Of a DNA stretch of 41,557 bases, positions 20,501-27,074 are shown piece by piece (the stretch's first letter is position 1; the number at the start of each line of letters is the position of its first letter). A program made the translations under genes and the position numbers. The notes below the pieces were generated by a model, which had not been told where the DNA came from, searched no databases, and worked only from the letters and a program-made list of their open reading frames with translations. The stretch is from a virus, in IMG/VR virus record IMGVR_UViG_3300032331_002119, positions 1-41,557 of that record; one strand, written 5' to 3'.

Positions 20501-22694
20501 TAATGGATCAAATCTTTATGTTGTTGGGGGTGCTTCTGGAACCTTATTATCTTCAACAGATACAATTGCTTGGACTTTAAGAACTTCTGGATTTGGTACT
20601 TCTCAGATTAATACACTTTCTTATGGTAATAATACCTATATTGCTGGTGGCGCTTCTGGAACTAATTCATCTTCTACAGATGGTATTACTTGGACTCTAA
20701 GAGGTTCTGGTTTCGGTACTACAGTAATTTTTGCATCTACTTTTGGGAATAATCTATTTTTAATAGCATCTAACGCAACAAACACTCTATCAACTGCCTC
20801 TTCTTTTGATCCTATCTATTCACTTTTGAGTGCTTCTACAGATTCAATATCTTGGTCTTTGAGAACTTATTCTCAAATTATAGACGTTGTTACATTAGGT
20901 TCAGGTGGTTCTTATTCTTTTGCTTCTGGTGTAAGTTCAGGAAATGTTAGTGGTAATTTAATTGTTTCTACAGATAATATCAACTGGGTTTTAAGAACTT
21001 CTGGATTTGGTTCAACTGCGATTAATACGTTTTCTTATGGAACTGTTTATGTTGCTGGTGGGGACAATGGAATATTAAATACTTCAACAGATACTATTAA
21101 TTGGACTTTAAGGACAGCAGGATTCGGTACTTCTGCGATTAATGTTCTTGCTTATAATAGTAATGTTTATGTTGCCGGAGGACAAGGTGGAAGTAATCGA
21201 ATTTCTACTGATGCTATCACTTGGACTTTGAGAACATCAGGATTTGGTACTTCTACGATTAATACGATCTCTTATGGTAATAACACTTATCTCATAGGTA
21301 CTGTTAATGGTATTTTAGCATCTTCTACACAAGAGATTCTAAGTTCTTATGGTAATGGTGCATTCTTAAGAGCATCAACTGATACTATATCTTGGGTCAC
21401 AAGAACTGCAGCATTGGGGACTGAAAGATTTGGTACAAATGGTGGGTTTTCTTCTGCTGGTTCTTATACAATAGCATGGGGAACTGATTATATTTCCAAT
21501 TATTTCTTGACAGTATCTACTAACAATATTAATTGGCAATTGAGAACTGCAATATTCCCTACTAATATTTACACCTTTACTTATGGGAATGGTATTTACT
21601 TATATACAACTCAAGGAAATGGTGGTGTTGCAACTTCTACTGATACGATTGTTTGGACCTTAAGAACTTCTGGATCAGCAACTGTGGCATTATTTTCTTC
21701 AGTATATGGTTCTTTACCGACTAATACATTTATAGTTGCTGGATCATTTGGATATTTTGCAACTTCTACTGATACTATTAACTGGACATCAAGGACAACT
21801 GGATTTGGATCGACCAGCATTAATAGTTGGGGACTAACTTATAATAGTGGTCTTTATACTGCAACGACAACTACACAGCAAAGAACATCAACCGATGCTA
21901 TTACTTGGGTTTTAAGAACATCGGGATTTGGATCAACATCAATTTATTCTGGCGCTTATGGTAATAACATTTATGTGATTGCTGGTCAAGGTGGAACTAT
22001 TGCAACTTCCACGCAATCTCTTTTAACTTCTTATGGTGCTGGTGCGTTATTGCAAGCATCTACAGATACAATAACATGGACAACTAGAACATTTGCAAAT
22101 AATACTATATCAATCACTGCTTTAGATACTGAGAGTTCTTATTCAGTAGCATCATCAACAAACATTTTAAATGAATATAATATTATAGTTTCTACGGATA
22201 ATATCAATTGGATCATAAGAACTTCTGGATTTGGTCTGACTGCGATTAATGCCTTTACCTATGGTGGTGCTTATGTTGCTGCTGGTGGAAATGGAATCAT
22301 TTTCTCTTCAACTGATACGATTGCTTGGACTCTGAGAACTTCTGGATTCGGTACTTCTGCGATCAATGCTCTTGCATACAATAATAACATTTATGTTGCT
22401 GGCAGTGTTGGTGGAGCAATCAGATCTTCAACCGATGCAATCACCTGGATTGTGAGATCTTCTGGATTTGGTACAACTAATGTTACAGCGTTAATCTATG
22501 GATCCACATTTGTTGCTGCTGGTCCTTCAGGAACTCTTGCTACTGCATCATCCACAACACAATCTGTGGCGGGAAGTGGTGGTGCTGGAACTCGTGGAGG
22601 TGGTGGAGGTGGAGGAGGATACTCCCAGGAACAAAACAAGTTCGGAGTTGGTGGCGATGGTGCAAATGGATATGTTAAAATTTCATGGTGGTAA
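14535..22694 (+). CDS. Tail adhesin paralogue 3: giant glycine-rich scaffold with 56 Asp-box blades
   Basis: A 2719-aa product, by far the longest here. The N-terminus has the shared NATDAANKSYADS motif. Three blade blocks interrupt the scaffold: residues about 61-642 (14 blades, before the glycine-rich domain, between two Trp-containing segments), 742-1036 (7 blades, inside the VTPGAGGQGG loop) and 1188-2670 (35 blades, before the terminal poly-Gly). The scaffold between them follows paralogues 1 and 2 (SFSVPPTASQIYIEAIGGGG; TTVTWTG; GSGGGGGGA) and the end is TRGGGGGGGG ... GANGYVKISWW. Each blade is about 42 aa with an STDxIxW Asp-box-like turn. The product would be a string of eight seven-bladed propellers if blades close in sevens. 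An alternative is an open solenoid of blades. Function in host binding is inferred from position and composition. Confidence 0.75.
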   Translation: MAILDSNRVTGVSTVVNATDAANKSYADSVFSGGGGSAYPSTTGNNGEFLSVYPGSSGQYWTLRTSGFGSTNINAVSYGSVYVASGDSGTLVSSTDTVSWTLRTSGFGTSNITRTVYGNAYVASGVSGTLTASTDAVSWVLRTSGFGTTAIGGLTYSNNEYLIGGRSETITWTLRTSGFGTSSITGLIYGNGLYVAAVTLNGLLRASTDGVSWTARTSPAIAPYSDGNSGIYDGTNYFIVGGDVTPGALLTSTDTINWFLRTSGFGTSYISAISYGFDKTEKYIIGGNGGRLSSSTNSIAWTIRTSGFGTSYITSGVYDGSNYYVGGAGPLLRASTDGIAWTTRTSPMSSAYYVNIVYALGTYTATGTSGPIVTSTNGVEWVLRTSGFGTSVIYGLAYNSNLYVAVASGGRTATSTDTITWITRTSGTASNINKIVSDGTNYVAVGNSGYVSTSTQTILSSFGTGALLQASTDTITWITRTTTLNTQTITTLDYEGSYAFAHGTNYMGEVGFLNVSTDNINWVLRTSGFGSTAINTFSYGTVYVAGGNNGILNTSTDTITWTLRTSGFGTSAINTLVYGNNVYFALGASGTITYSTDAITWTLRTSNTTNTVNASLYVTNNQFLYGTSSGFIGLSLINQKIWQPINSTVTSYTPVTYKGYQEFTTATAQSFSVPPTASQIYIEAIGGGGGGASGRVLSPGSGGGGASGAYNSWLIRRPELGNAPSITVTPGAGGQGGNNRGMSISTDGITWTAQDSGFSLVSVNASVQGLTYGNGVYVAGGGWFNNTAVLTTSVDDGNSWTLRTSGFASTIMYDLIYANGGYVATGTAGALSTSTNAIQWTQRVSAFGSTNIYSVVYGTVYVASGEGGTLNTSTNAIQWTQRTTGFGTTIQLSAGIYGNGIYVFGGANLTTGNTTVRSSTDAINWVSRTIPFITVGAFGSGLNGGTYANSTYIVVGSNGCLASSTDSITWTLRTSGFGSSYISALTYGNGVYIASGESGTISFSTDAITWTLRTSLFKTQQIISLTYGTKFIAGGNLSSPIPTAGGNTTVTWTGNTPTGTATYTLTSSGGTAASDTAVTAGTAGAAAAVTLNPLYTTAGLAGGTGLSSWTTANDIVQANTYQVTGGAGGAYNTRAGGNSLTYYYGNAYNTAGSASGGNGSDGIPGSYTGNIGSGGGGGGALSTGINSWYLRTSGFGTTAINALTYGNGFHVAGGFTPTITWVLRTSGQVSANIAPGGFTTGGYPITYDGSSLYLYCGGSGVLASSTDTITWTLRTSGFGTSAIGSVAYGVGRYVACGNGQWITASTDAITWTVRTAGFTAAQYSSMLYVDGRFSILSSNTNPPIFINSTDSIIWTQSATLPTAVTSYSAAFTYATGASNPYVVSPSSSPAQILVSTNATVWILRTSGTTQNIYTFAYNGSNLYVGGGTSGYLSTSTDTISWTLRTAGFGSNIIYTIAYNGGIFTAGGAGPTNTTSTDGITWILRTSNLNSNVLSIFYNNNTYIASGNIGTLAVSTQSTLSSLGNGGLLTASTDGVTWNLRTNSNIQTITGLSASNSYYVAVGSNYISETSLISSTNNITWFARTTGFGTTAISAVTYSNNEFLIGGTADNVTWTLRTSGFGTSAIFNAIYGGSSFLIGGSSAIVGGFIRASTDGLSWETRTSGFGSTGINFYSYFNGEYLIGGNSVSISWTLRTSGFGSTAINTLTYGTFFVAAGASGTLLSSTDAVSWTLRTSGFGTSAINTLSYGNNTYISGGASATLTASTNAVSWTLRTSGFGTTDIASSTYFNGEYLINSRGQTVVWTQRTVVGTSTGLGALTFGNGFYLAGGYGTNASVQVSTNAIQWVLRTSANAAPASIMQTMVFGGGIYVVGDSWPQIRTSTDTINWTLRTGGFLGGGVVATLAYSVTPTEKYVGGRAGGIAGLISSTNAIQWTLRTTGFGTSSISAVVYGSNAYIAATAGGAISVSTDAIAWTMRTSGFGTSNILTLAYNGSNLYVVGGASGTLLSSTDTIAWTLRTSGFGTSQINTLSYGNNTYIAGGASGTNSSSTDGITWTLRGSGFGTTVIFASTFGNNLFLIASNATNTLSTASSFDPIYSLLSASTDSISWSLRTYSQIIDVVTLGSGGSYSFASGVSSGNVSGNLIVSTDNINWVLRTSGFGSTAINTFSYGTVYVAGGDNGILNTSTDTINWTLRTAGFGTSAINVLAYNSNVYVAGGQGGSNRISTDAITWTLRTSGFGTSTINTISYGNNTYLIGTVNGILASSTQEILSSYGNGAFLRASTDTISWVTRTAALGTERFGTNGGFSSAGSYTIAWGTDYISNYFLTVSTNNINWQLRTAIFPTNIYTFTYGNGIYLYTTQGNGGVATSTDTIVWTLRTSGSATVALFSSVYGSLPTNTFIVAGSFGYFATSTDTINWTSRTTGFGSTSINSWGLTYNSGLYTATTTTQQRTSTDAITWVLRTSGFGSTSIYSGAYGNNIYVIAGQGGTIATSTQSLLTSYGAGALLQASTDTITWTTRTFANNTISITALDTESSYSVASSTNILNEYNIIVSTDNINWIIRTSGFGLTAINAFTYGGAYVAAGGNGIIFSSTDTIAWTLRTSGFGTSAINALAYNNNIYVAGSVGGAIRSSTDAITWIVRSSGFGTTNVTALIYGSTFVAAGPSGTLATASSTTQSVAGSGGAGTRGGGGGGGGYSQEQNKFGVGGDGANGYVKISWW
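14715..16460 (+). repeat. Propeller block 3a: 14 blades
   Basis: Fourteen repeats between the N-terminal attachment segment and the glycine-rich domain (site A). The tenth ends in the STQ-type linker, and blades 11-13 closely match blades 10-12 of block 2 at protein and DNA level. Confidence 0.75.
16758..17642 (+). repeat. Propeller block 3b: 7 blades
   Basis: Seven repeats inside the VTPGAGGQGG loop (site C). They are more divergent than the others: blade 2 opens VDDGNSW, and blades 3 and 4 use STNAIQW. Confidence 0.75.
18096..22541 (+). repeat. Propeller block 3c: 35 blades
   Basis: Thirty-five repeats averaging 42 aa, in the same loop as block 1b (site D). Several blades (numbers 2, 11, 13 and 16) lack the STD triplet and follow shortened blades. 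STQ-type linkers end blades 8, 26 and 31, and a variant ends blade 22. Confidence 0.75.
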
Positions 22695-22708
22695 AACTTG
22701 CCTAGATA

Positions 22709-22717
22709 TGTTATAAT
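22709..22717 (+). promoter_or_regulatory. Sigma70-type extended -10 promoter for the glycan island
   Basis: TGTTATAAT combines the extended TGn element with a perfect TATAAT, 23 bases upstream of the first island gene. No good -35 lies 16-18 bases upstream, which extended -10 promoters tolerate. It would allow transcription by host polymerase early in infection, separate from the late fibre transcript. Confidence 0.5.
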
Positions 22718-22739
22718 CATTAGTATCTGACTTTAGTTT

Positions 22740-23456
22740 ATGCTAAATTATTCCAATCAACCGAAGAATGATTTTAAGGGAAAAACAATCGCATTCTGTC
22801 TTCCTGGATTTTCATATTCAGGAACCTTCATGACTCAAATGATCCGCCTTTTATTTGATCTAAATCAAATGGGGATCAACTTTTACATTTCGCAAAAATA
22901 CAGTTCGATGGTCAACTTTGCCAGAACTGATTGTTTGCAGGCAGATAACTTTGCAGGAACCATGCTGACTCCTTGGAGGGGACAAGTTCCTTATGATTAT
23001 ATTATGTGGATTGATAGTGACATTATCTTTAAAACAGAAGATCTTCTAGAACTTCTGCAGATGGATAAGGACATTTCAACTGGATGGTATGTTCAGTCGA
23101 ATGGAACTCCAGTGTCAAATCAATCCACGGTCGTTGTGGATATGGATAAGAAACTTCTTTTGGAGAAGGGTGCTTATTATTTTGAAACCGTAGAAGATAT
23201 GCAACGCCGTTCAGAACCATTTAAGATTGAGTATTGTGGATTTGGTTGGGTTCTGATGAAGAAAGGTATTTTTGAAAAGATTCCTTATCCTTGGTTTGCA
23301 CCAAAGAAAGTTCAACTCATTCGTGAGGACGGAATCGTTCTGGAAGATATGTGTTCTGAGGATGTGGCAATGTGTGAAGATATTCGTGAGCACGGATTTG
23401 ACATCTGGTGCAATCCAAAAGTTCGTGTCGGTCATCAAAAAATGGTAATCCTATGA
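22740..23456 (+). CDS. GT-A type glycosyltransferase (paralogue a)
   Basis: A 238-aa soluble protein. A Rossmann-like start (KTIAFCLPGFSYSG) is followed by a strand ending in WIDSDI with D92-S93-D94, the DxD signature that binds metal and nucleotide sugar in GT-A enzymes. Later come a CGFGWVLMKKGIFE segment and the CSEDVAMCEDIREHG acidic region, likely acceptor-side residues, and a final HQK. It is the first gene of the glycan island and overlaps the next gene (ATGA), which encodes a paralogue. It probably adds one sugar of a phage-specified glycan. Donor and acceptor unknown. It has no Shine-Dalgarno despite being first. Confidence 0.8.
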   Translation: MLNYSNQPKNDFKGKTIAFCLPGFSYSGTFMTQMIRLLFDLNQMGINFYISQKYSSMVNFARTDCLQADNFAGTMLTPWRGQVPYDYIMWIDSDIIFKTEDLLELLQMDKDISTGWYVQSNGTPVSNQSTVVVDMDKKLLLEKGAYYFETVEDMQRRSEPFKIEYCGFGWVLMKKGIFEKIPYPWFAPKKVQLIREDGIVLEDMCSEDVAMCEDIREHGFDIWCNPKVRVGHQKMVIL

Positions 23457-24112
23457 TGCATTTTAATGTGGTAATCATGACACCAGGAAAATCTCTGGTG
23501 TCTGAATATGTAAAATCACTGCTTGGAACGATTCAAGTTCTTCAGGCAAATAATATTACTTGGCATTTTCAAAACGAGTATGCTTCTCTGGTTACTAATG
23601 CACGAGAAGCAACGATTACTGGAAGTCGCCAACTGGAAGTTTTTAATCGAGCACCTGGAAAGGGGCAATATACTTATGATAAAATCTTTTGTATTGATAG
23701 TGATATTGTTTGGAATCCTGATCATTTTATAAAACTACTTCAATCTGATAAGGACATTATCTCTGGAGTTTATTATGAAGCACAGGGTGCCGATGCCATG
23801 ATTCATCGCAACAAAGATGATTATCGTCCGATGAGTCGTGAAGAAATCACAGCACTTCAACAAATTGGAGATTCATTTCCTGCATATGGTGTTGGACTTG
23901 GATTCATGTGCGTTAATCAAGGAGTTTTTGAATCCTTGAAGCGTCCTTGGTATGGTCTTGGTAAAGTTACTCAGGAAGTTGATGGTGAGATTTATGATCT
24001 TCCATTGGGTGAAGATCTCTATTGGTGTGAAAGAGTTGCAGATCTTGGATATCAAGTTCATGTAGATCCCACAGTAGTTGTAGGACATGTGAAATCGAAC
24101 ATTGTTGTATGA
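23453..24112 (+). CDS. GT-A type glycosyltransferase (paralogue b)
   Basis: The product is 219 aa from the ATG at 23453, which overlaps the upstream stop. A GTG 45 bases earlier is in frame but would give a long overlap. It is a tandem paralogue of the preceding protein: YDKIFCIDSDI with D82-S83-D84, an LLQSDKDIISG helix, then a YGVGLGFMCVNQGVFE segment and the LGEDLYWCERVADLGY acidic region near the end. The shared order of motifs supports descent by duplication with divergence to a different sugar or linkage. The stop overlaps the next ATG by four bases. Specificity unknown. Confidence 0.8.
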   Translation: MMHFNVVIMTPGKSLVSEYVKSLLGTIQVLQANNITWHFQNEYASLVTNAREATITGSRQLEVFNRAPGKGQYTYDKIFCIDSDIVWNPDHFIKLLQSDKDIISGVYYEAQGADAMIHRNKDDYRPMSREEITALQQIGDSFPAYGVGLGFMCVNQGVFESLKRPWYGLGKVTQEVDGEIYDLPLGEDLYWCERVADLGYQVHVDPTVVVGHVKSNIVV

Positions 24113-24822
24113 AAAAACTTGCAGTTTTTTATCATCTGGGGGCAATCAATAGTCTCTGGGATAAGTTTTTGGATGAACAACTTGGTCTGGTTAAATCATC
24201 TGGTCTTGCAGATGTGGCAACCGTAAATATGTGCTATGCTGCTCCAGATCATGCTGTGAATGAAATCAAGATCTATGTTCGTCAAAAGTATCCTTTTGTG
24301 AATATTCTTTCTTCTAGAATCCTTGAAGGAAAGGGGGAACAAGAGAACTTATTTGAAGGGCAAACACTCAAAGAACTTCAAACATATTCAAAAACAAATG
24401 ATGGATATGTTCTTTATATTCATTCCAAAGGAATGCTTCATGCCATAAACTCATATCAAACCATTCCAACAAGAGATTGGCGTCATTATATGAACTACTG
24501 GTGCATCGAAAGATGGAAAGACTGCATTCAAAAACTAGAAGATGATCAGGTGGATGCAGTTTCGACAAACTGGACTCGTGATCCTTATCCACATTTTGCA
24601 GGAAACTTCTGGTGGGCAACCACAGATTATATTAAAACTCTTCCAAATGTTCTGGACAGAAGTTTATATTATGATGAGAAGTTTACGGAAAAGTTTGAGG
24701 GTCATCGATTCTGTTATGAAGTATGGATGGCAACCAATAGTCCAAAGGTAAGATCGATTCATTATAGTGCGATTGATCATTACTATGCACCTTACCCAAG
24801 AGAGCGTTATGTTACAGTATAG
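24109..24822 (+). CDS. HSKG-type transferase-like protein (paralogue c)
   Basis: A 237-aa protein starting in an ATGA overlap. It has an initial FYHLG strand, a YIHSKG motif (HSKG at 105-108), then RDWRHYMNYW and AGNFWWA (164-170). This pattern occurs in bacterial polysaccharide-synthesis proteins of uncertain fold that are generally regarded as glycosyltransferase-like. There is no DxD as clear as in the two genes before. The next protein begins with a paralogous domain, so the pair arose by tandem duplication. I infer a sugar-transfer role from the motifs and the context. The exact family is uncertain. Confidence 0.65.
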   Translation: MKKLAVFYHLGAINSLWDKFLDEQLGLVKSSGLADVATVNMCYAAPDHAVNEIKIYVRQKYPFVNILSSRILEGKGEQENLFEGQTLKELQTYSKTNDGYVLYIHSKGMLHAINSYQTIPTRDWRHYMNYWCIERWKDCIQKLEDDQVDAVSTNWTRDPYPHFAGNFWWATTDYIKTLPNVLDRSLYYDEKFTEKFEGHRFCYEVWMATNSPKVRSIHYSAIDHYYAPYPRERYVTV

Positions 24823-26242
24823 AAATCAAATCGAAAAACCAAAATCAATCACAGTTTTTTATCATCTATTCATTCCCGATACCAATAACATGTGGGTATG
24901 GTGGATTGATGAGCAGATGGGTTTGCTGAAATCCTCAGGACTTGCTGATAAGGCAAAAATCAATATGTGTGTGACTCTTCCTCTTGGATTGTATAACTCC
25001 AAGACAGGGCATTCTTATGATGAGATGGTGTTTGGTTATATTAAAGATCGCTATCCATTTGTGAATATTATTGATATTCGTCCTCTAGGAGAACAACCAA
25101 ATCTTTATGAGGGGCAAACTCTTGCTAAGATTTATGAGCACTGCCAAGAAGATGATGGGTTCGTTTTCTACTTTCATAACAAAGGAATGAGTTCTTATTC
25201 AACTCATATTCCTGGTGCCATTAAAGATTGGCGACACTATATGCAGTATTATAATATTGAAAAGTGGGAAGATTGTGTTGCTAAACTTGAAGAAGGATAT
25301 CAGTGCTGTGGTGTTGATTGGGTTGAACGCCATGATATTAAACTTGATTTCGTGGTTCAGCACTATGCAGGAAACTTCTGGTGGGCACGAAACGATTACA
25401 TCCGTACTTTAAAGCATCCAATCAAGATCGAAGAGTACATGGATGTGGAAGCAATGATGCGAGAACTACAAAACTATCGTTATTGCTTTGAACTTTGGAT
25501 GGCAACTGGTAATCCAAAGCAACACTGTTTTCATTATCGTCGCCATCATCAGTATGATAATCAGGGACTGGAAAGATACTTTACATATTTCCCACCTGAA
25601 ATGTATCGTGAAGATGTTGAAACTGATGAAACCAAATACACAAGAAATAAACTTGATGTATTAATGGAAGTTGGTAGTAAGAATCTATTTAATTGGAGAG
25701 ATCATCGTCGGTTTGCTGATTGGATTGTTCGCCGTAAGCAACCAGAAACGATTGTGGATCTGGGAGTTGATTATGGTTATTCGACCTTCTGTTTTGCGAT
25801 TCCTGAGATTGGACATGTTTATGGTATTGATAGTTTTGAGGGAGATATTTGTGCAGGAGAAAGAGATACTTATGAATATGTGATTGATAAACAAAAGGAA
25901 CTTGATCTAAACAACATCACAATCATTAAAGGATTCTTTGATGATATTGTGAAAACTTGGAATAAGCAGATTGATGTTCTTCATATTGATGGTCTTCATA
26001 CCTATGAGGCAGTCAAAAATGATTTTGAGAAGTGGTCGCCATTTGTGAAAGAAAATGGTATAATATTAATGCATGATACGATGGTTGAAGATCCCAAGTT
26101 TGGTGTTGGTAGATTCTTTAAAGAAATCAATCTTCCTAAAACTAACTTTGGACATTGTAATGGACTGGGTGTTGTGAGTAAAGATATAAATCTTATTAAC
26201 GAAATCAAAAAGAATTTTGGAGAGTTTATTCGTGAAATTTAA
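24809..26242 (+). CDS. HSKG-type transferase domain fused to SAM methyltransferase
   Basis: The product is 477 aa from the ATG at 24809, overlapping the upstream gene by 14 bases. Earlier in-frame ATGs would overlap more and lie before the paralogous start. Residues 1 to about 280 repeat the preceding protein (FYHLF, YFHNKG, KDWRHYMQYY, AGNFWWAR). Residues about 315-477 are a class I methyltransferase of the Methyltransf_24/FkbM type: motif I IVDLGVDYGYST, acidic YGIDSFEGD, then LHIDGLHTYEA and GIILMHD. The fusion suggests that a sugar is transferred and then capped or modified by O-methylation. Acceptor unknown. Confidence 0.75.
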   Translation: MLQYRNQIEKPKSITVFYHLFIPDTNNMWVWWIDEQMGLLKSSGLADKAKINMCVTLPLGLYNSKTGHSYDEMVFGYIKDRYPFVNIIDIRPLGEQPNLYEGQTLAKIYEHCQEDDGFVFYFHNKGMSSYSTHIPGAIKDWRHYMQYYNIEKWEDCVAKLEEGYQCCGVDWVERHDIKLDFVVQHYAGNFWWARNDYIRTLKHPIKIEEYMDVEAMMRELQNYRYCFELWMATGNPKQHCFHYRRHHQYDNQGLERYFTYFPPEMYREDVETDETKYTRNKLDVLMEVGSKNLFNWRDHRRFADWIVRRKQPETIVDLGVDYGYSTFCFAIPEIGHVYGIDSFEGDICAGERDTYEYVIDKQKELDLNNITIIKGFFDDIVKTWNKQIDVLHIDGLHTYEAVKNDFEKWSPFVKENGIILMHDTMVEDPKFGVGRFFKEINLPKTNFGHCNGLGVVSKDINLINEIKKNFGEFIREI

Positions 26243-27074
26243 TCTGTGTCGTATTGTACCTGATAATGGGTTTTATGTTCATTCTCAAGTTTTTCATGAG
26301 ATTGAAGCATCTATGTTTTTCACCCTTCAGAAAATGGGATATGAAGTTACGAATAGTGTAAATGAGTTTAAAACTGATGCACGAAATATTGTGTTTGGGA
26401 TGCATCATTGTCCAGTGGATGTGGTCCGTCATGATATTCCAAAGGATACGATCATTTATTCTTTGGAACAAATGAGAGATTCTCCTGAATGTTTGCGCTG
26501 GTGTCGAAAATATCGTGGTCTTGAAGTATGGGATTACTCAATGAGGAATACTGAAGTGCTTCGTAAGGCAGGAGTTGAGAACATTAAGCACTGTAAGATT
26601 GGTTATGTTCCTGAAATTACTTACTTTGAAAGGAACAAACCTGAAGAAAGGGACATTGATATTCTTGCATATATGAATCCTTCTCCTAGAAGAACTGCAG
26701 TTATGGATATTTTTGAAAAGGATCCAAACATTAATTTTGTATCTATTAATAGTGTTTATGGTGATGAAAGAGATGATTATATTAAGAGAGCAAAGTTAGT
26801 GATTAATCTGCATAACAATGATAATAAGATCTTTGAAATGGTTCGTGTGACCCATTTGATTCAAAATAAAGTTCCTGTTCTTTGTGAAAGAAATCCAGAT
26901 ACGGATTTTCCATCATATATGGAAGGAACAGTTTATACCGCACCTTATCATGAGTTTGTGAAAACTGCATATGAACTTCTTAAAGATCCAGTGAAAATGG
27001 ATAAAGGTGCCGAAAATGCATTAGAAGTATTCAAAAAATCTCCTATGGAAAACTTTCTGAAGGAGGTATTGTGA
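26232..27074 (+). CDS. GT-B-like glycosyltransferase
   Basis: A 280-aa product. The GTG at 26232 is chosen because GGAGA at 26219-26223 is well spaced before it. A TTG at 26217 is in frame but lies at the Shine-Dalgarno itself. The start overlaps the upstream stop. The C-terminal half resembles the nucleotide-sugar domain of CgeB/GT4-type enzymes: DIDILAYMNPSPRR, a KRAKLVINLHNND strand, then FEMVRVTHLIQNKVPVLCE and a final Glu-rich helix. The N-terminal half includes a HHCPVD segment and YSLEQMRDS. It probably transfers a hexose within the island. Length is at the short end for GT-B, so the N-terminal domain may be reduced. Confidence 0.65.
   Translation: MKFNLCRIVPDNGFYVHSQVFHEIEASMFFTLQKMGYEVTNSVNEFKTDARNIVFGMHHCPVDVVRHDIPKDTIIYSLEQMRDSPECLRWCRKYRGLEVWDYSMRNTEVLRKAGVENIKHCKIGYVPEITYFERNKPEERDIDILAYMNPSPRRTAVMDIFEKDPNINFVSINSVYGDERDDYIKRAKLVINLHNNDNKIFEMVRVTHLIQNKVPVLCERNPDTDFPSYMEGTVYTAPYHEFVKTAYELLKDPVKMDKGAENALEVFKKSPMENFLKEVL

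Noticed and set aside
8971-22694. A diversity-generating retroelement targeting the adhesins
   Set aside because: No reverse transcriptase, no template repeat and no Avd-like gene is present. The variation is blade shuffling and not adenine-specific change.
22698-22703. TTGCCT as a -35 for the promoter at 22712-22717
   Set aside because: The spacer is only 8 bases. The promoter call rests on the extended -10 alone.
23408-23452. GTG start for the second island transferase
   Set aside because: It would overlap the upstream gene by 49 bases with no ribosome-binding site. The ATG at 23453 gives the ATGA overlap seen throughout the island.
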